64,000 bases of DNA from the NCBI RefSeq assembly GCF_000759025.1, contig NZ_JPOS01000034.1, positions 62,001 to 126,000 of the forward strand, in the 5' to 3' direction. Source of the DNA: Phaeodactylibacter xiamenensis. GTDB taxonomy: Bacteria > Bacteroidota > Bacteroidia > Chitinophagales > Saprospiraceae. The first letter of the stretch is position 1. Every line of letters begins with the position of its first letter. This document shows positions 17,501 to 24,424 of this stretch, in pieces. The notes under the pieces are model-generated. The model ran no database searches. It was not told where the DNA came from and was given only the letters and a program-made list of their open reading frames with translations. Position numbers and translations under genes: made by a program.

Positions 17501-19359
17501 AGCAATTCCAGGGCGTTGCCTATCTCACCAAAGGCGGCTTCCAGTTCCGCTGCCTGCCGGGCGGTTTCCAATTGGGGAATGCGGGCGGCTTCGGCTTCAA
17601 TCTGCCTGCGGTAGGGGAGCAGGGCATCCTCTTCCAGCAAAAAGGCCACACAGTCTTCTGCCAGTTGCGATTGTGCTTTTTGGGCTTGCTCCTCCAGTGC
17701 ATCCACCTGATTCATGTCGGCATAGCGCAGCTCGCGCAGCCCGGCGATATCTCCCCGCAGTGCCCGCAGCCCGGCCAGGTTGGCCACGAAGTCCTCAATA
17801 CGGTCGAAGGAAGCGCGGCGGATGGCGTCAAAGCGTGCCTGTGCTTCCTTTTCCACTCGCTGCATTTCTGCCTGATCGCGCCGCTGTGCGCTTACTTTTT
17901 TCTCGTATTCCTCAATGGCCGTATTGGCCGTTTGCCGCAAGGCTTTCAGCGGCTCATCCAGCTGGAAAGCGTCCGGCTGATCGATCCAGTAGTAGCGGTC
18001 GAGCACATCGGTGGTGCGCTTGACGAGCTCGTCGTAAAGATTGGCGTAGGCGTCCTCTTTTCCCGTAAGGGTGAGGATCTCCTGGCACTCGGCCATAGCG
18101 CGCACGATGTCCTTGTTACCTACCTTGTACAGGTAGGCATCGGTATGCCCGGAAGGGATCGTTTCTCCTTCGAGGAAAGGCGTTTGCCAAATCTGCAGCA
18201 CGTGGTGCTTAGTGGGCTCTTCCTCGGCTTTGAAATAGGCCAGCTCTCCGTTTGGGAAAAGGGTGAAACCATTGCAGACGATAGGCGTGGCGACTTCCTG
18301 ATTGATGATGTTGTAGTGCAGCAGCAGGTAGGTGCCGCTGTCCGCTCCGTAGAACACAAACAGGAAGTCCTCCCCATTGGGCGAAGCAATCCGCTTTTTG
18401 AACAGCAGCCCCGTCGGAGAGTGGTCAAACAGCTTGTACTCCCCCGTTTGCAGGTAGTAGCCATTGGCAAAAATAAGGCCCTGCTGATCGGGCAGGAGCA
18501 CCCCGGAATCAGCCAGTGCCGCCACGCGCTCCACACTCTGCATCTTCTCATTGAAAACAAAGTAGCGGTAGCCTTCCTGATAGGGCTTGATGCGCAGGGC
18601 GATGAGGTGGCCGAGGTCGGCGTAGGCGAATTCTGCATCGTCCAGGGTTTGGTCTTTGTATTCTACCGACTCGGTATAGATGCCGCGCCCGTCATCGGTA
18701 TTGTCCTCTACTTTTATAGTCAGGTCGCCCCCGGTCGTTTCCACAAACACCCGGTCGAGGATGGACACATGCGGGTGCCGCCCTTGGCGCTGCTCGTCCC
18801 GCCCGGCCTGCTGCCAGCGGAATTCATACTGATTGGGAAAGCGTACTTCCTGATCGGAGCGGTTATCGACATATTGCAACCCCTCGTCCGTACGCAGCCA
18901 CTTGAAGGCTTTGAAGTCCGTCCCGCCTGGCTTAAGGTGAAAAATCATGTACAGGTGGCGGCCCCGCTGTGCAAAGCGCGCGAAGTAAGCCTCCTTGTAG
19001 TAGCGGTAGAGGTTGTGGAAGTCGGTCTGAAATTCCTCTTTTTGCAGGAGCGACAGCCCGGCCTCCTCAAACCCCTTGCCGTTAAAGCGGTAGATGCTGA
19101 AGACGTCCGTCAGCTGTATGCCGCTGCGCAGCCCGAGGTGGACGTTGTAGCCCAGGATGCAGTGCTCGCCTACCGCCACGATATCGCGCGCCGTACAGTA
19201 ATTGCCGGTCGTGATGCGGTCGTTGGCAATCAGTGCGCTCTCCACCGCGCCGAAGACGTCCCTGCGGGCGGTATTAAGCTGCTGTAGCCGGTTGCGCAGC
19301 TCATCAGCTTGCTGCTGCAGGCGGTTGCGGATGATATCGTAGGTGGTGGTTTGCGTCAT
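14533..19359 (-). CDS. Giant AAA+ ATPase of the DUF3686 / 'DNA repair ATPase' type
   Basis: A 1608-residue soluble protein. Residues 1-420 form a beta-rich domain that I assign to DUF3686 (LGLRSGIQLTDVFSIYRF, HLYMIFHLKPGG). Residues about 430-900 are long coiled coils. Residues about 1240-1500 are an AAA+ module: Walker A PPGYGKTT near residue 1256, Walker B NVMLYVDDIQHCHPEF, and a sensor-like VVMAGNPYTESG. Homologues are annotated as DNA repair ATPases in actinobacteria without strong proof. It is the last gene of a three-gene operon after yqiJ-like and flotillin genes, a pairing I recall from other phyla. That suggests a membrane-associated remodelling machine. A 150-bp nested palindrome separates it from the flotillin gene. 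Confidence 0.85.
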   Translation of the reverse strand: MTQTTTYDIIRNRLQQQADELRNRLQQLNTARRDVFGAVESALIANDRITTGNYCTARDIVAVGEHCILGYNVHLGLRSGIQLTDVFSIYRFNGKGFEEAGLSLLQKEEFQTDFHNLYRYYKEAYFARFAQRGRHLYMIFHLKPGGTDFKAFKWLRTDEGLQYVDNRSDQEVRFPNQYEFRWQQAGRDEQRQGRHPHVSILDRVFVETTGGDLTIKVEDNTDDGRGIYTESVEYKDQTLDDAEFAYADLGHLIALRIKPYQEGYRYFVFNEKMQSVERVAALADSGVLLPDQQGLIFANGYYLQTGEYKLFDHSPTGLLFKKRIASPNGEDFLFVFYGADSGTYLLLHYNIINQEVATPIVCNGFTLFPNGELAYFKAEEEPTKHHVLQIWQTPFLEGETIPSGHTDAYLYKVGNKDIVRAMAECQEILTLTGKEDAYANLYDELVKRTTDVLDRYYWIDQPDAFQLDEPLKALRQTANTAIEEYEKKVSAQRRDQAEMQRVEKEAQARFDAIRRASFDRIEDFVANLAGLRALRGDIAGLRELRYADMNQVDALEEQAQKAQSQLAEDCVAFLLEEDALLPYRRQIEAEAARIPQLETARQAAELEAAFGEIGNALELLIEIVSNLKIEDATQTTRIIDGISALFTLLNQHKAAVKQRGKQFRTQESKAEFDAQLKLLDQSIINYLDLADTPEKCDDYLTKLMVQLEELEGKFAEVDAFVAELSVKREEVYAALESRKNSLVEARNSRTANLAKAADRILAGMQKRAAAFKEEAEVNSFFAADLMVEKVRGLIRQLQELDDSNKANAVQTQLKTLKEDTLRSLRDRKELFEEGENIIRLGQHRFSVNVQPLELTVVQDDGQLLYHLTGTNFYEPIEDEALLHTQAVWQQSLISENPEVCRSEYLAYQLYREHPDWPVKTAALLPLVTKAAGQRYSEGYTKGIHDADATIMLSTLLEMSKGIGLLRFPPTVRACAKSWWTSFVEADRKALFQKQLKSAGEILELFPNTREFDYLIEELAEDLQAFVDHTRLFPAFTVERAAEYLFRELAQVDHFVISAEAGQLYRQFVDLLSGKKALKRFKQSLDALRERPRERYLLIRKWVHAFLEEQEEAQWLPYQEEIAALLFADDFEKTRVIELPTSRQLEGLRSDHPVLKEGRYELNFHAFMDKLERYCGETVPLFEQFQSRKRTITAEAKEALQLDSFKPRVMSSFVRNRLIDKVYLPLFGDNLAKQMGTAGEQTRTDRMGLLLLLSPPGYGKTTLMEYIANRLGLIFMKINGPAIGHQVTSLAPQDANSMAAAKELEKLNLALEMGDNVMLYVDDIQHCHPEFLQKFISLCDAQRRIEGVYKGKAKTYDLRGSRFAVVMAGNPYTESGDRFQIPDMLANRADIYNLGDIIGDSAAAFKLSYLENALTSNSTLAQLAGKSTKDVHTLIQNVETGQLEGLEYEGSHSTQELADYRKVLQLLLKVRDVVLTVNQAYIRSAAMAEDYRTEPAFKLQGSYRNMNKLAEKIAPIMNEPELRTLLLAHYEGEVQTLTADAEANFLKLKELLGWLSPEEAERWSAIKAAFRKKQRFGGADGSDRMAQVIAQMDAFNEGLAGIRQALEAE

Positions 19360-19401
19360 TGTTTTGAGGTTTTGTTGGTTTGGAATGGGGGGCTAGGCCT
19401 A

Positions 19402-19550
19402 GGTTGAGGTCAAGGTTAAGGTTGAGGCATACACGGCATGTATGCTAGGGGGCGGCAGCGAGCTGCCTATCGCCGCTGGGAAAAGGCAGCTCGCTGCCGC
19501 ACCAGGCGTACACGCCACCGCTCGCCTCAACCTTGACCTTAACCTCAACC
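19402..19550. repeat. Nested long inverted repeat between flotillin and ATPase genes
   Basis: Outer arms of 27 bp at 19402-19428 and 19524-19550 pair with two mismatches. Inside, perfect 16-bp arms GCGGCAGCGAGCTGCC (19452-19467) and GGCAGCTCGCTGCCGC (19485-19500) form a second stem. The outer arms are themselves built of repeated AGGTTGAGG/AAGGTTAAGG units. It fills the whole spacer and would form a strong structure in the operon mRNA. Confidence 0.9.
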
Positions 19551-19566
19551 TGCTCCAAGCAACGCC

Positions 19567-21690
19567 CTAAAGCAATTGCCCCGCACTAAGCGCCCCCAGC
19601 CCCAGCTCTTCCACTTTGGCCGTCAGGCGCTTGAGCAGGCTTTTCTCCTCCACGCTGCCCGACTGCTCGCCGAGGCGGAGCAGCAGGGCGGTGAGGGTCA
19701 GGTCCTTGATGTCGTCCATCGTCAGGCCGGCGCGGCGGATGAGGTTGCCCAGTTGGGGGAGCAGGCCCTCGCCGTTGCCGGATGCGGAAGACAGCAGGTT
19801 TTGGCTCAGGCTGTTCAGGTGGCTGCTGTTGTTGAGCAAGCCGTCGATGCTCTTGCCGCGCTGTACGGAATTGAGGATGCTGTTGACGAACTGCATCTCG
19901 CCCCCGACGATGTCGATATTGGCGTGCTTCATGGCCTCGCCTAAGACACCTGCCTGTGCGTTGGCGATATCCTTGGAGACATTGATGTTGGCCAATTGAA
20001 TCTCCTTCTCGGTCTCCAGGCGCAGCTTGAACTCCTCGTGCTCGCGGCCTACGCCGTCCAGCTCCTTCATGGCGTTGGCTTTCTGCTCGATGCCCTTAGC
20101 TTCAGCCGCAAACTTCAGCTCCAGTACGCGGGCTTCGGCTTGTCCTTTCTCGTCGGCCACTTCTGCCTCAGCACGGCCCTGCTTGCGCAGTGCTTCTGCC
20201 TTGGCTTCTATGCCGATGGCTTCAGCCTGTGCCTTGCGCTCCAGCACGCTGGCTTCCAGTTTGCCTTCCAGCTCTTTGGCTTTTGCCTTTGCCTCGATGA
20301 CCTGCGCTTCGGACAATCCGATGGTCGCCTCCTCGGCAGCAGTCGCCTCGGCCTGAATCTTGCGGGCTTCGGCCTCTTTCTCGGCGGCATTCTTCTCCGC
20401 TTCAGCGTCGATGAGGAGCTTCTCGGCGTTGATTTCAGCGGCCAGTTTGGCGGCTTCAGCCAGCTTCTGCTGCTCGATGACGGTCGCTTCGCCCTTGGCC
20501 TGCGCCTGAATCACTTCCTTCTGCCGTAAACGCTCGGCCTCGGCCAGCACCTTGGTGTCCTTGATGACTTCCTCCTGCTCGACCACCTTCTTTTCGACCA
20601 TGATGCGGTCGCGGATGACGTCTTGTATGTTTTTCTTCTCCTCTTCCACCGCGCGCTGCTTCTCGATCTCCGCCAGGGTGACGATCTTCTCGCGCTCGGT
20701 GCGCTCCAGCATACGGTCTTTCTCTACGCGCTCCTGCTCAATGGCCTCGGTGCGCTCCTTGTTCTTCAGGGCGACGATGACCTGCCGCATGCGGTTTTCT
20801 TCTGCAACCTGCAGCTCTTCTTCGGTCTTGATGCGGACCATCTCGGAGCGCAGTCGCTCCTCTTCATTGATCTTGGCAATCTCTGCAGCTTCCCGTGCCT
20901 TGATGTTGGCAACTTCGCGCTTCTGCCGCTCTTCTTTTTCAATGAGCTGGCGCTCGTATTCCAGTATGGCTTCCTTCGCCTCCGCATTTTGCTCGGTGAT
21001 GGTCTTCTCCTCCTCGCGGCGGATGAAGTTGGCCTTCACCTTTTGCTGGGCAGTGAGCTCTGTGATCTTCTTGATACCCTCGGCATCCAGGATATTGTTC
21101 TCCTTGAGGTAGCTGATGTCGGTCTGCTCCAGGTAGTCGATGGAGGCATCCTCCAGGATGTAGCCATTCAGGTTGAGCCCGATGGCGTTCTGAATTTCCG
21201 AGTTGAATTTCTCGCGGCTGTCGTAGAGCTCTACGAAGTCGAAGCGTTTGCCCACCGTTTTGATGGCTTCGGAAAACTTGGCTTCGAACAGCTCCCGCAA
21301 CGTTGCCGTATCGGAGGCCCGCTGACAGCCGATAGACTGTGCGACCTTTTTGATGTCGGCTACTTCTTTATTGATGCGTACGAAAAAGACGACTTTCGTA
21401 TCAGCGCGGATATTGTCTTTGCAGATGAGGCCATCTTCTTTCATACGGCTGATTTCGATGGTGCGGACGCTGAGGTCCATCACTTCGTACATTTGAATAC
21501 CGGGCACCACAATGATGCCGTTTTCGATGGCGACTTTGGTGCCGCCCACGCCGGTACGGATGATGGCTTTGCCCTGAGGCACTTTTTTGTACCAGCTGAT
21601 GAGCATGACGATGAGGCCAAAAATCACCAGCAGGCTAATGCCGAGTACGGTCCAGCCCAGAGGGCCGGCCAGGTTTTGGAGTAAGATCAT
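19567..21690 (-). CDS. Flotillin-family SPFH protein (YqiK-like)
   Basis: A 707-residue protein. One membrane helix lies at about residues 10-33 (LGWTVLGISLLVIFGLIVML). An SPFH/band 7 domain follows (about 35-210: KAIIRTGVGGTKVAIENG, VFFVRINKEVADI). Then comes a very long Ala/Glu/Lys coiled coil (about 215-575, many AEAKA/EAEA repeats) and a C-terminal oligomerisation region. Flotillins build membrane microdomain scaffolds on the inner face of the membrane. It is downstream of the YqiJ-like gene (42 bp gap), the conserved arrangement of flotillin with an NfeD-type OB-fold partner. It is longer than typical flotillins (about 500-560) owing to the extended coiled coil. Confidence 0.92.
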   Translation of the reverse strand: MILLQNLAGPLGWTVLGISLLVIFGLIVMLISWYKKVPQGKAIIRTGVGGTKVAIENGIIVVPGIQMYEVMDLSVRTIEISRMKEDGLICKDNIRADTKVVFFVRINKEVADIKKVAQSIGCQRASDTATLRELFEAKFSEAIKTVGKRFDFVELYDSREKFNSEIQNAIGLNLNGYILEDASIDYLEQTDISYLKENNILDAEGIKKITELTAQQKVKANFIRREEEKTITEQNAEAKEAILEYERQLIEKEERQKREVANIKAREAAEIAKINEEERLRSEMVRIKTEEELQVAEENRMRQVIVALKNKERTEAIEQERVEKDRMLERTEREKIVTLAEIEKQRAVEEEKKNIQDVIRDRIMVEKKVVEQEEVIKDTKVLAEAERLRQKEVIQAQAKGEATVIEQQKLAEAAKLAAEINAEKLLIDAEAEKNAAEKEAEARKIQAEATAAEEATIGLSEAQVIEAKAKAKELEGKLEASVLERKAQAEAIGIEAKAEALRKQGRAEAEVADEKGQAEARVLELKFAAEAKGIEQKANAMKELDGVGREHEEFKLRLETEKEIQLANINVSKDIANAQAGVLGEAMKHANIDIVGGEMQFVNSILNSVQRGKSIDGLLNNSSHLNSLSQNLLSSASGNGEGLLPQLGNLIRRAGLTMDDIKDLTLTALLLRLGEQSGSVEEKSLLKRLTAKVEELGLGALSAGQLL

Positions 21691-21732
21691 TATGTTACGA
21701 TTTTAAGGGTTGTCAAAAAATAAAGTCGGATT

Positions 21733-22416
21733 TTACAGCACGGTGCTGCGTTCCGGCGGGTCCTCCTCCGGGTAAGCCCGGACGAGGTAGTGGCTGCCAT
21801 CGGGCGCGGCCCGGGAGACGACGGCTTTGGTGCCGCTCGGCAGCTGTAGCTCCGGAGCAGCGGTCTTGACGTAGATGAGCAGCTCGTCGTCTTCAGCCTG
21901 TACCCGTGCCTGTCCCATTTGCGTAAAGCTGGCGGGCAGGATGAGCTCGCAGGCCTGCCCGATGTAGTCCATAGGCTGGGCTTCTTTGCTGATTTGCTCG
22001 AAGAGCGGCACGAAGGGGGTCGTAACCACCTTGGCGGCAAACAGTCCGATGAACAGGATGGGAATTGCCGTAGCCAATGCATAGCCCAGGCTGTAGTGCC
22101 CGAGGTAGTGGTTGCCCAAAATGGCAAGTACCCAGGCGGTAACCACCGTTACGGTGATGATCAGCATGAAGGGTACGCGCCCGAAGTTGAAAAAGTGCAG
22201 TGCTCCGGCAAACCAGCCGCTCATGCCGCTGGCGTCCACATCGGTATCCACGTCTGCGTCTACGTCCACCTCTGCATCGATATCAAAGTCGAAAGCACTC
22301 AGGTCCACCGCTCCGAAGATGACGGAGAGCCAGTAAAGGACCACCAGGCCCAGCAACAAGGTAAAGGGCAGGTTGACGCCTGCCATTGCAGCGTTGAGTA
22401 AGTCTTGCATAGGCAT
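21733..22416 (-). CDS. YqiJ-like membrane protein with NfeD-type OB fold
   Basis: A 227-residue protein with membrane helices at about residues 14-36, 80-100 and 112-132, and a C-terminal beta domain (about 140-227: GQACELILPASFTQMGQARV) typical of the OB fold in YqiJ/NfeD partners of flotillin. Between helices 1 and 2 is a run of alternating Asp residues (DIDAEVDVDADVDTDVD) that could bind cations. It is the first gene of the flotillin operon. The leader contains a hairpin at 22500-22540. Its likely role is partner and stabiliser of the flotillin scaffold. Confidence 0.85.
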   Translation of the reverse strand: MPMQDLLNAAMAGVNLPFTLLLGLVVLYWLSVIFGAVDLSAFDFDIDAEVDVDADVDTDVDASGMSGWFAGALHFFNFGRVPFMLIITVTVVTAWVLAILGNHYLGHYSLGYALATAIPILFIGLFAAKVVTTPFVPLFEQISKEAQPMDYIGQACELILPASFTQMGQARVQAEDDELLIYVKTAAPELQLPSGTKAVVSRAAPDGSHYLVRAYPEEDPPERSTVL

Positions 22417-22499
22417 ACCATTTTCAAGCTTGCAGGGGCACAGAGACCGCTGTAAGCAAGGTTGTACAATGATGTTGTTGGTGTCGGGGAGGCGCTATA

Positions 22500-22540
22500 C
22501 CGACGACGAAATGGTATCCAAATGGACTATTTCGTGTCGG
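22500..22540 (-). promoter_or_regulatory. Leader hairpin upstream of the flotillin operon
   Basis: Arms CCGAC-g-ACGAAAT and ATTTCGT-GTCGG pair over 12 bp with one bulge around a 16-base loop. It lies about 85 bp before the YqiJ-like start codon. Confidence 0.45.
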
Positions 22541-22641
22541 CATAAACTTGTCCGATGCGTTTTTGCTGTAACGCTCGACCCTATTGTTCCGAGTTTAGCC
22601 AAGAGCGGAGGTGCACTTTCCTAATCCTCAGTATATGATTT

Positions 22642-22653
22642 CGGAAATTTCCG
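22642..22653. promoter_or_regulatory. Candidate operator palindrome
   Basis: Perfect 12-bp palindrome CGGAAATTTCCG midway between the divergent operons. This is placement only; no bound protein is known. Confidence 0.35.
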
Positions 22654-22828
22654 TTTCTTACCCGAATCTTTCCGAATACAGTCTTAAAATGTGTTAAAAT
22701 CGGGAGATTCTTCGATTTTCCTCGGCGAAGCTGGATGGAATTACGACGAAAATGGGCTGTACGCCGGGTAACTATTTAGCCGCAGCGTAAATAAGCGGGG
22801 CTGGCAGTTATTGTGTAACTTTACTTTT

Positions 22829-24391
22829 ATGAAACGATTTTTCAACACGACGGGCTTGTGCAATCCGGAGGATCACTATATGGTGGAGCCTTTCCGGGGA
22901 ATGTTTGATGAGATTTACCATCTTATAGAAGCCAAGCAATACTTTCTTATACATGCGCCCCGGCAAACGGGTAAAACGACTTTTCTGCATCAGTTGGCGC
23001 ACCGGCTGAACCGGGAAGGTAAATACACCGCTGCTGTCAGCTCTCTGGAATCAGCAGGTTATCCTAGTATTTCCGTTTCAGATGCCAATGAGGTTTTTAT
23101 ACAGTCACTTTATCAAACTGCTCAGGTCTTCCTGAGTGGAGCTAAATTGCCACCTGACCCCACTCATTATAAAGCTGGGCCGCAGTTATTCCGGCAGTAT
23201 CTCAGCGATTGGAGTAAAGCTCTTGATCAGCCTTTGGTTTTGTTGGTGGACGAAGTGGACGCACTTTATGATGATGTCCTGATTGCAGTGCTGCGGCAGT
23301 TCCGGGATGGCTTCCAAACCCGGCCGCAGGGATTTCCTCAATCTATCGCTCTTGTGGGGTTGCGGGATATTCGGGAATACCGCACATGGGCGCGGGCAGA
23401 CAATCCTTCAATCGGGGCGGGCTCGCCGTTCAATGTGAAAGCAGAATCCTTTTTCCTCCCGGTTTTCAGCAGAGAAGAAGTCAGAGGCTTGTTAAACCAG
23501 CATACTGCCGACACCGGCCAGAAATTTTCCGATGCCGTATTCGAAAAAATATACGAATATGCTGGCGGTCAACCCTGGCTGACCAATGCGCTGGCCAACG
23601 AAATCGTTGTCAAAATGCTGCGCAATGACCACAGCAAGGTCATCACGCCAGACATGGTCATCGAAGCCAAAGAGCGCCTCATAGAGCAGCGGCAAACGCA
23701 CTTAGACAGCCTGGCTGACAAGGTCAGGGAAGAGCGGGTCCGCAAAATTGTAATGAGCATCATCGAAGGCAGCCCCCTGGAATTCGACACGCTGGATGAC
23801 TCCATCCGCTACTGTCGGGACCTGGGGCTGATCACGCAAAAGAGCCCCATCCGGTTTGCGAATCCGATTTACCGGGAAATCATCACCCGCATTCTCAACT
23901 CCCCCTTGCAAGAGAGTTTTCCGGAGGAGATTTCGGAAACAGCCTGGTACCTGGATGAGGAGGGGCGCTTGATCATGGATAAACTGCTGGACGCTTTCGT
24001 CGACTTTTACCGGCGGCATTCTGAGTCCTGGCTGGAGCGATTTACTTACAAGGAAGCCGGGCATCAATTGTTGCTCATGGCCTTCCTGCAAAGGGTAGTG
24101 AACGGCGGTGGCCGCATTGAGCGGGAAATGGCAGTCGGTAACGGGCGGACCGACCTGGCGGTATTTTGGAAAGACCAGGTAGTGCCTATCGAGTTGAAAA
24201 TTCACTATGATAACTATACTTTATCCGATGGCTTACGACAGCTCGCCCGCTACATGGACAAGCTTGGGCAGCAGCACGGCTATCTGATGATTTTTGAAAC
24301 CAAGCCCTCCACGGAGCTACCCTGGGACGAGCGGGTACGGCGAGAGGAGAAAACACACGAGGGCAAGGCAATCTCGGTATTGTGGATGTAA
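22829..24391 (+). CDS. AAA ATPase fused to a PD-(D/E)XK nuclease-like domain
   Basis: A 520-residue protein. I use the ATG at 22829 rather than the upstream TTG. Residues 1-300 are a STAND/archaeal-type ATPase: Walker A APRQTGKT at 43-50, Walker B VLLVDEVDAL near 137-146, and a winged-helix-like part after it. The C-terminus (about 430-500) has the PD-(D/E)XK pattern: RTDLAVFW then VPIELKI. Such AAA plus PD-(D/E)XK proteins are common, often multi-copy, in Bacteroidota, and their function is unsettled. It is 33 bp ahead of the SNF2 gene and so probably the first gene of the operon that includes the Wadjet set. TAACTTTA sits just before the start. Confidence 0.85.
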   Translation: MKRFFNTTGLCNPEDHYMVEPFRGMFDEIYHLIEAKQYFLIHAPRQTGKTTFLHQLAHRLNREGKYTAAVSSLESAGYPSISVSDANEVFIQSLYQTAQVFLSGAKLPPDPTHYKAGPQLFRQYLSDWSKALDQPLVLLVDEVDALYDDVLIAVLRQFRDGFQTRPQGFPQSIALVGLRDIREYRTWARADNPSIGAGSPFNVKAESFFLPVFSREEVRGLLNQHTADTGQKFSDAVFEKIYEYAGGQPWLTNALANEIVVKMLRNDHSKVITPDMVIEAKERLIEQRQTHLDSLADKVREERVRKIVMSIIEGSPLEFDTLDDSIRYCRDLGLITQKSPIRFANPIYREIITRILNSPLQESFPEEISETAWYLDEEGRLIMDKLLDAFVDFYRRHSESWLERFTYKEAGHQLLLMAFLQRVVNGGGRIEREMAVGNGRTDLAVFWKDQVVPIELKIHYDNYTLSDGLRQLARYMDKLGQQHGYLMIFETKPSTELPWDERVRREEKTHEGKAISVLWM

Positions 24392-24424
24392 CAACAGATA
24401 AAACAACCTAAAGCTAGCTAGCAT

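Larger units (their letters stand above)
22417..22828. promoter_or_regulatory. Divergent promoter region between flotillin operon and Wadjet-side operon
   Basis: A 412-bp spacer between two outward-facing operons. It must hold both promoters, and no gene is visible. Two dyads are annotated separately. Confidence 0.6.

Noticed and set aside
16621-19287. An 888-codon open frame on the plus strand
   Set aside because: It runs antisense to the DUF3686 ATPase gene, which has clear motifs. The frame is leucine-, valine- and glutamine-rich with no domain. Shadow of GC-skewed codons.
20623-21684. Open frame of 353 codons on the plus strand
   Set aside because: Antisense of the flotillin coding region, with no recognisable domain or start region.
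22260-22310. Repetitive Asp-coding stretch as a DNA repeat element
   Set aside because: It is in frame in the YqiJ-like gene and encodes its alternating-Asp loop.
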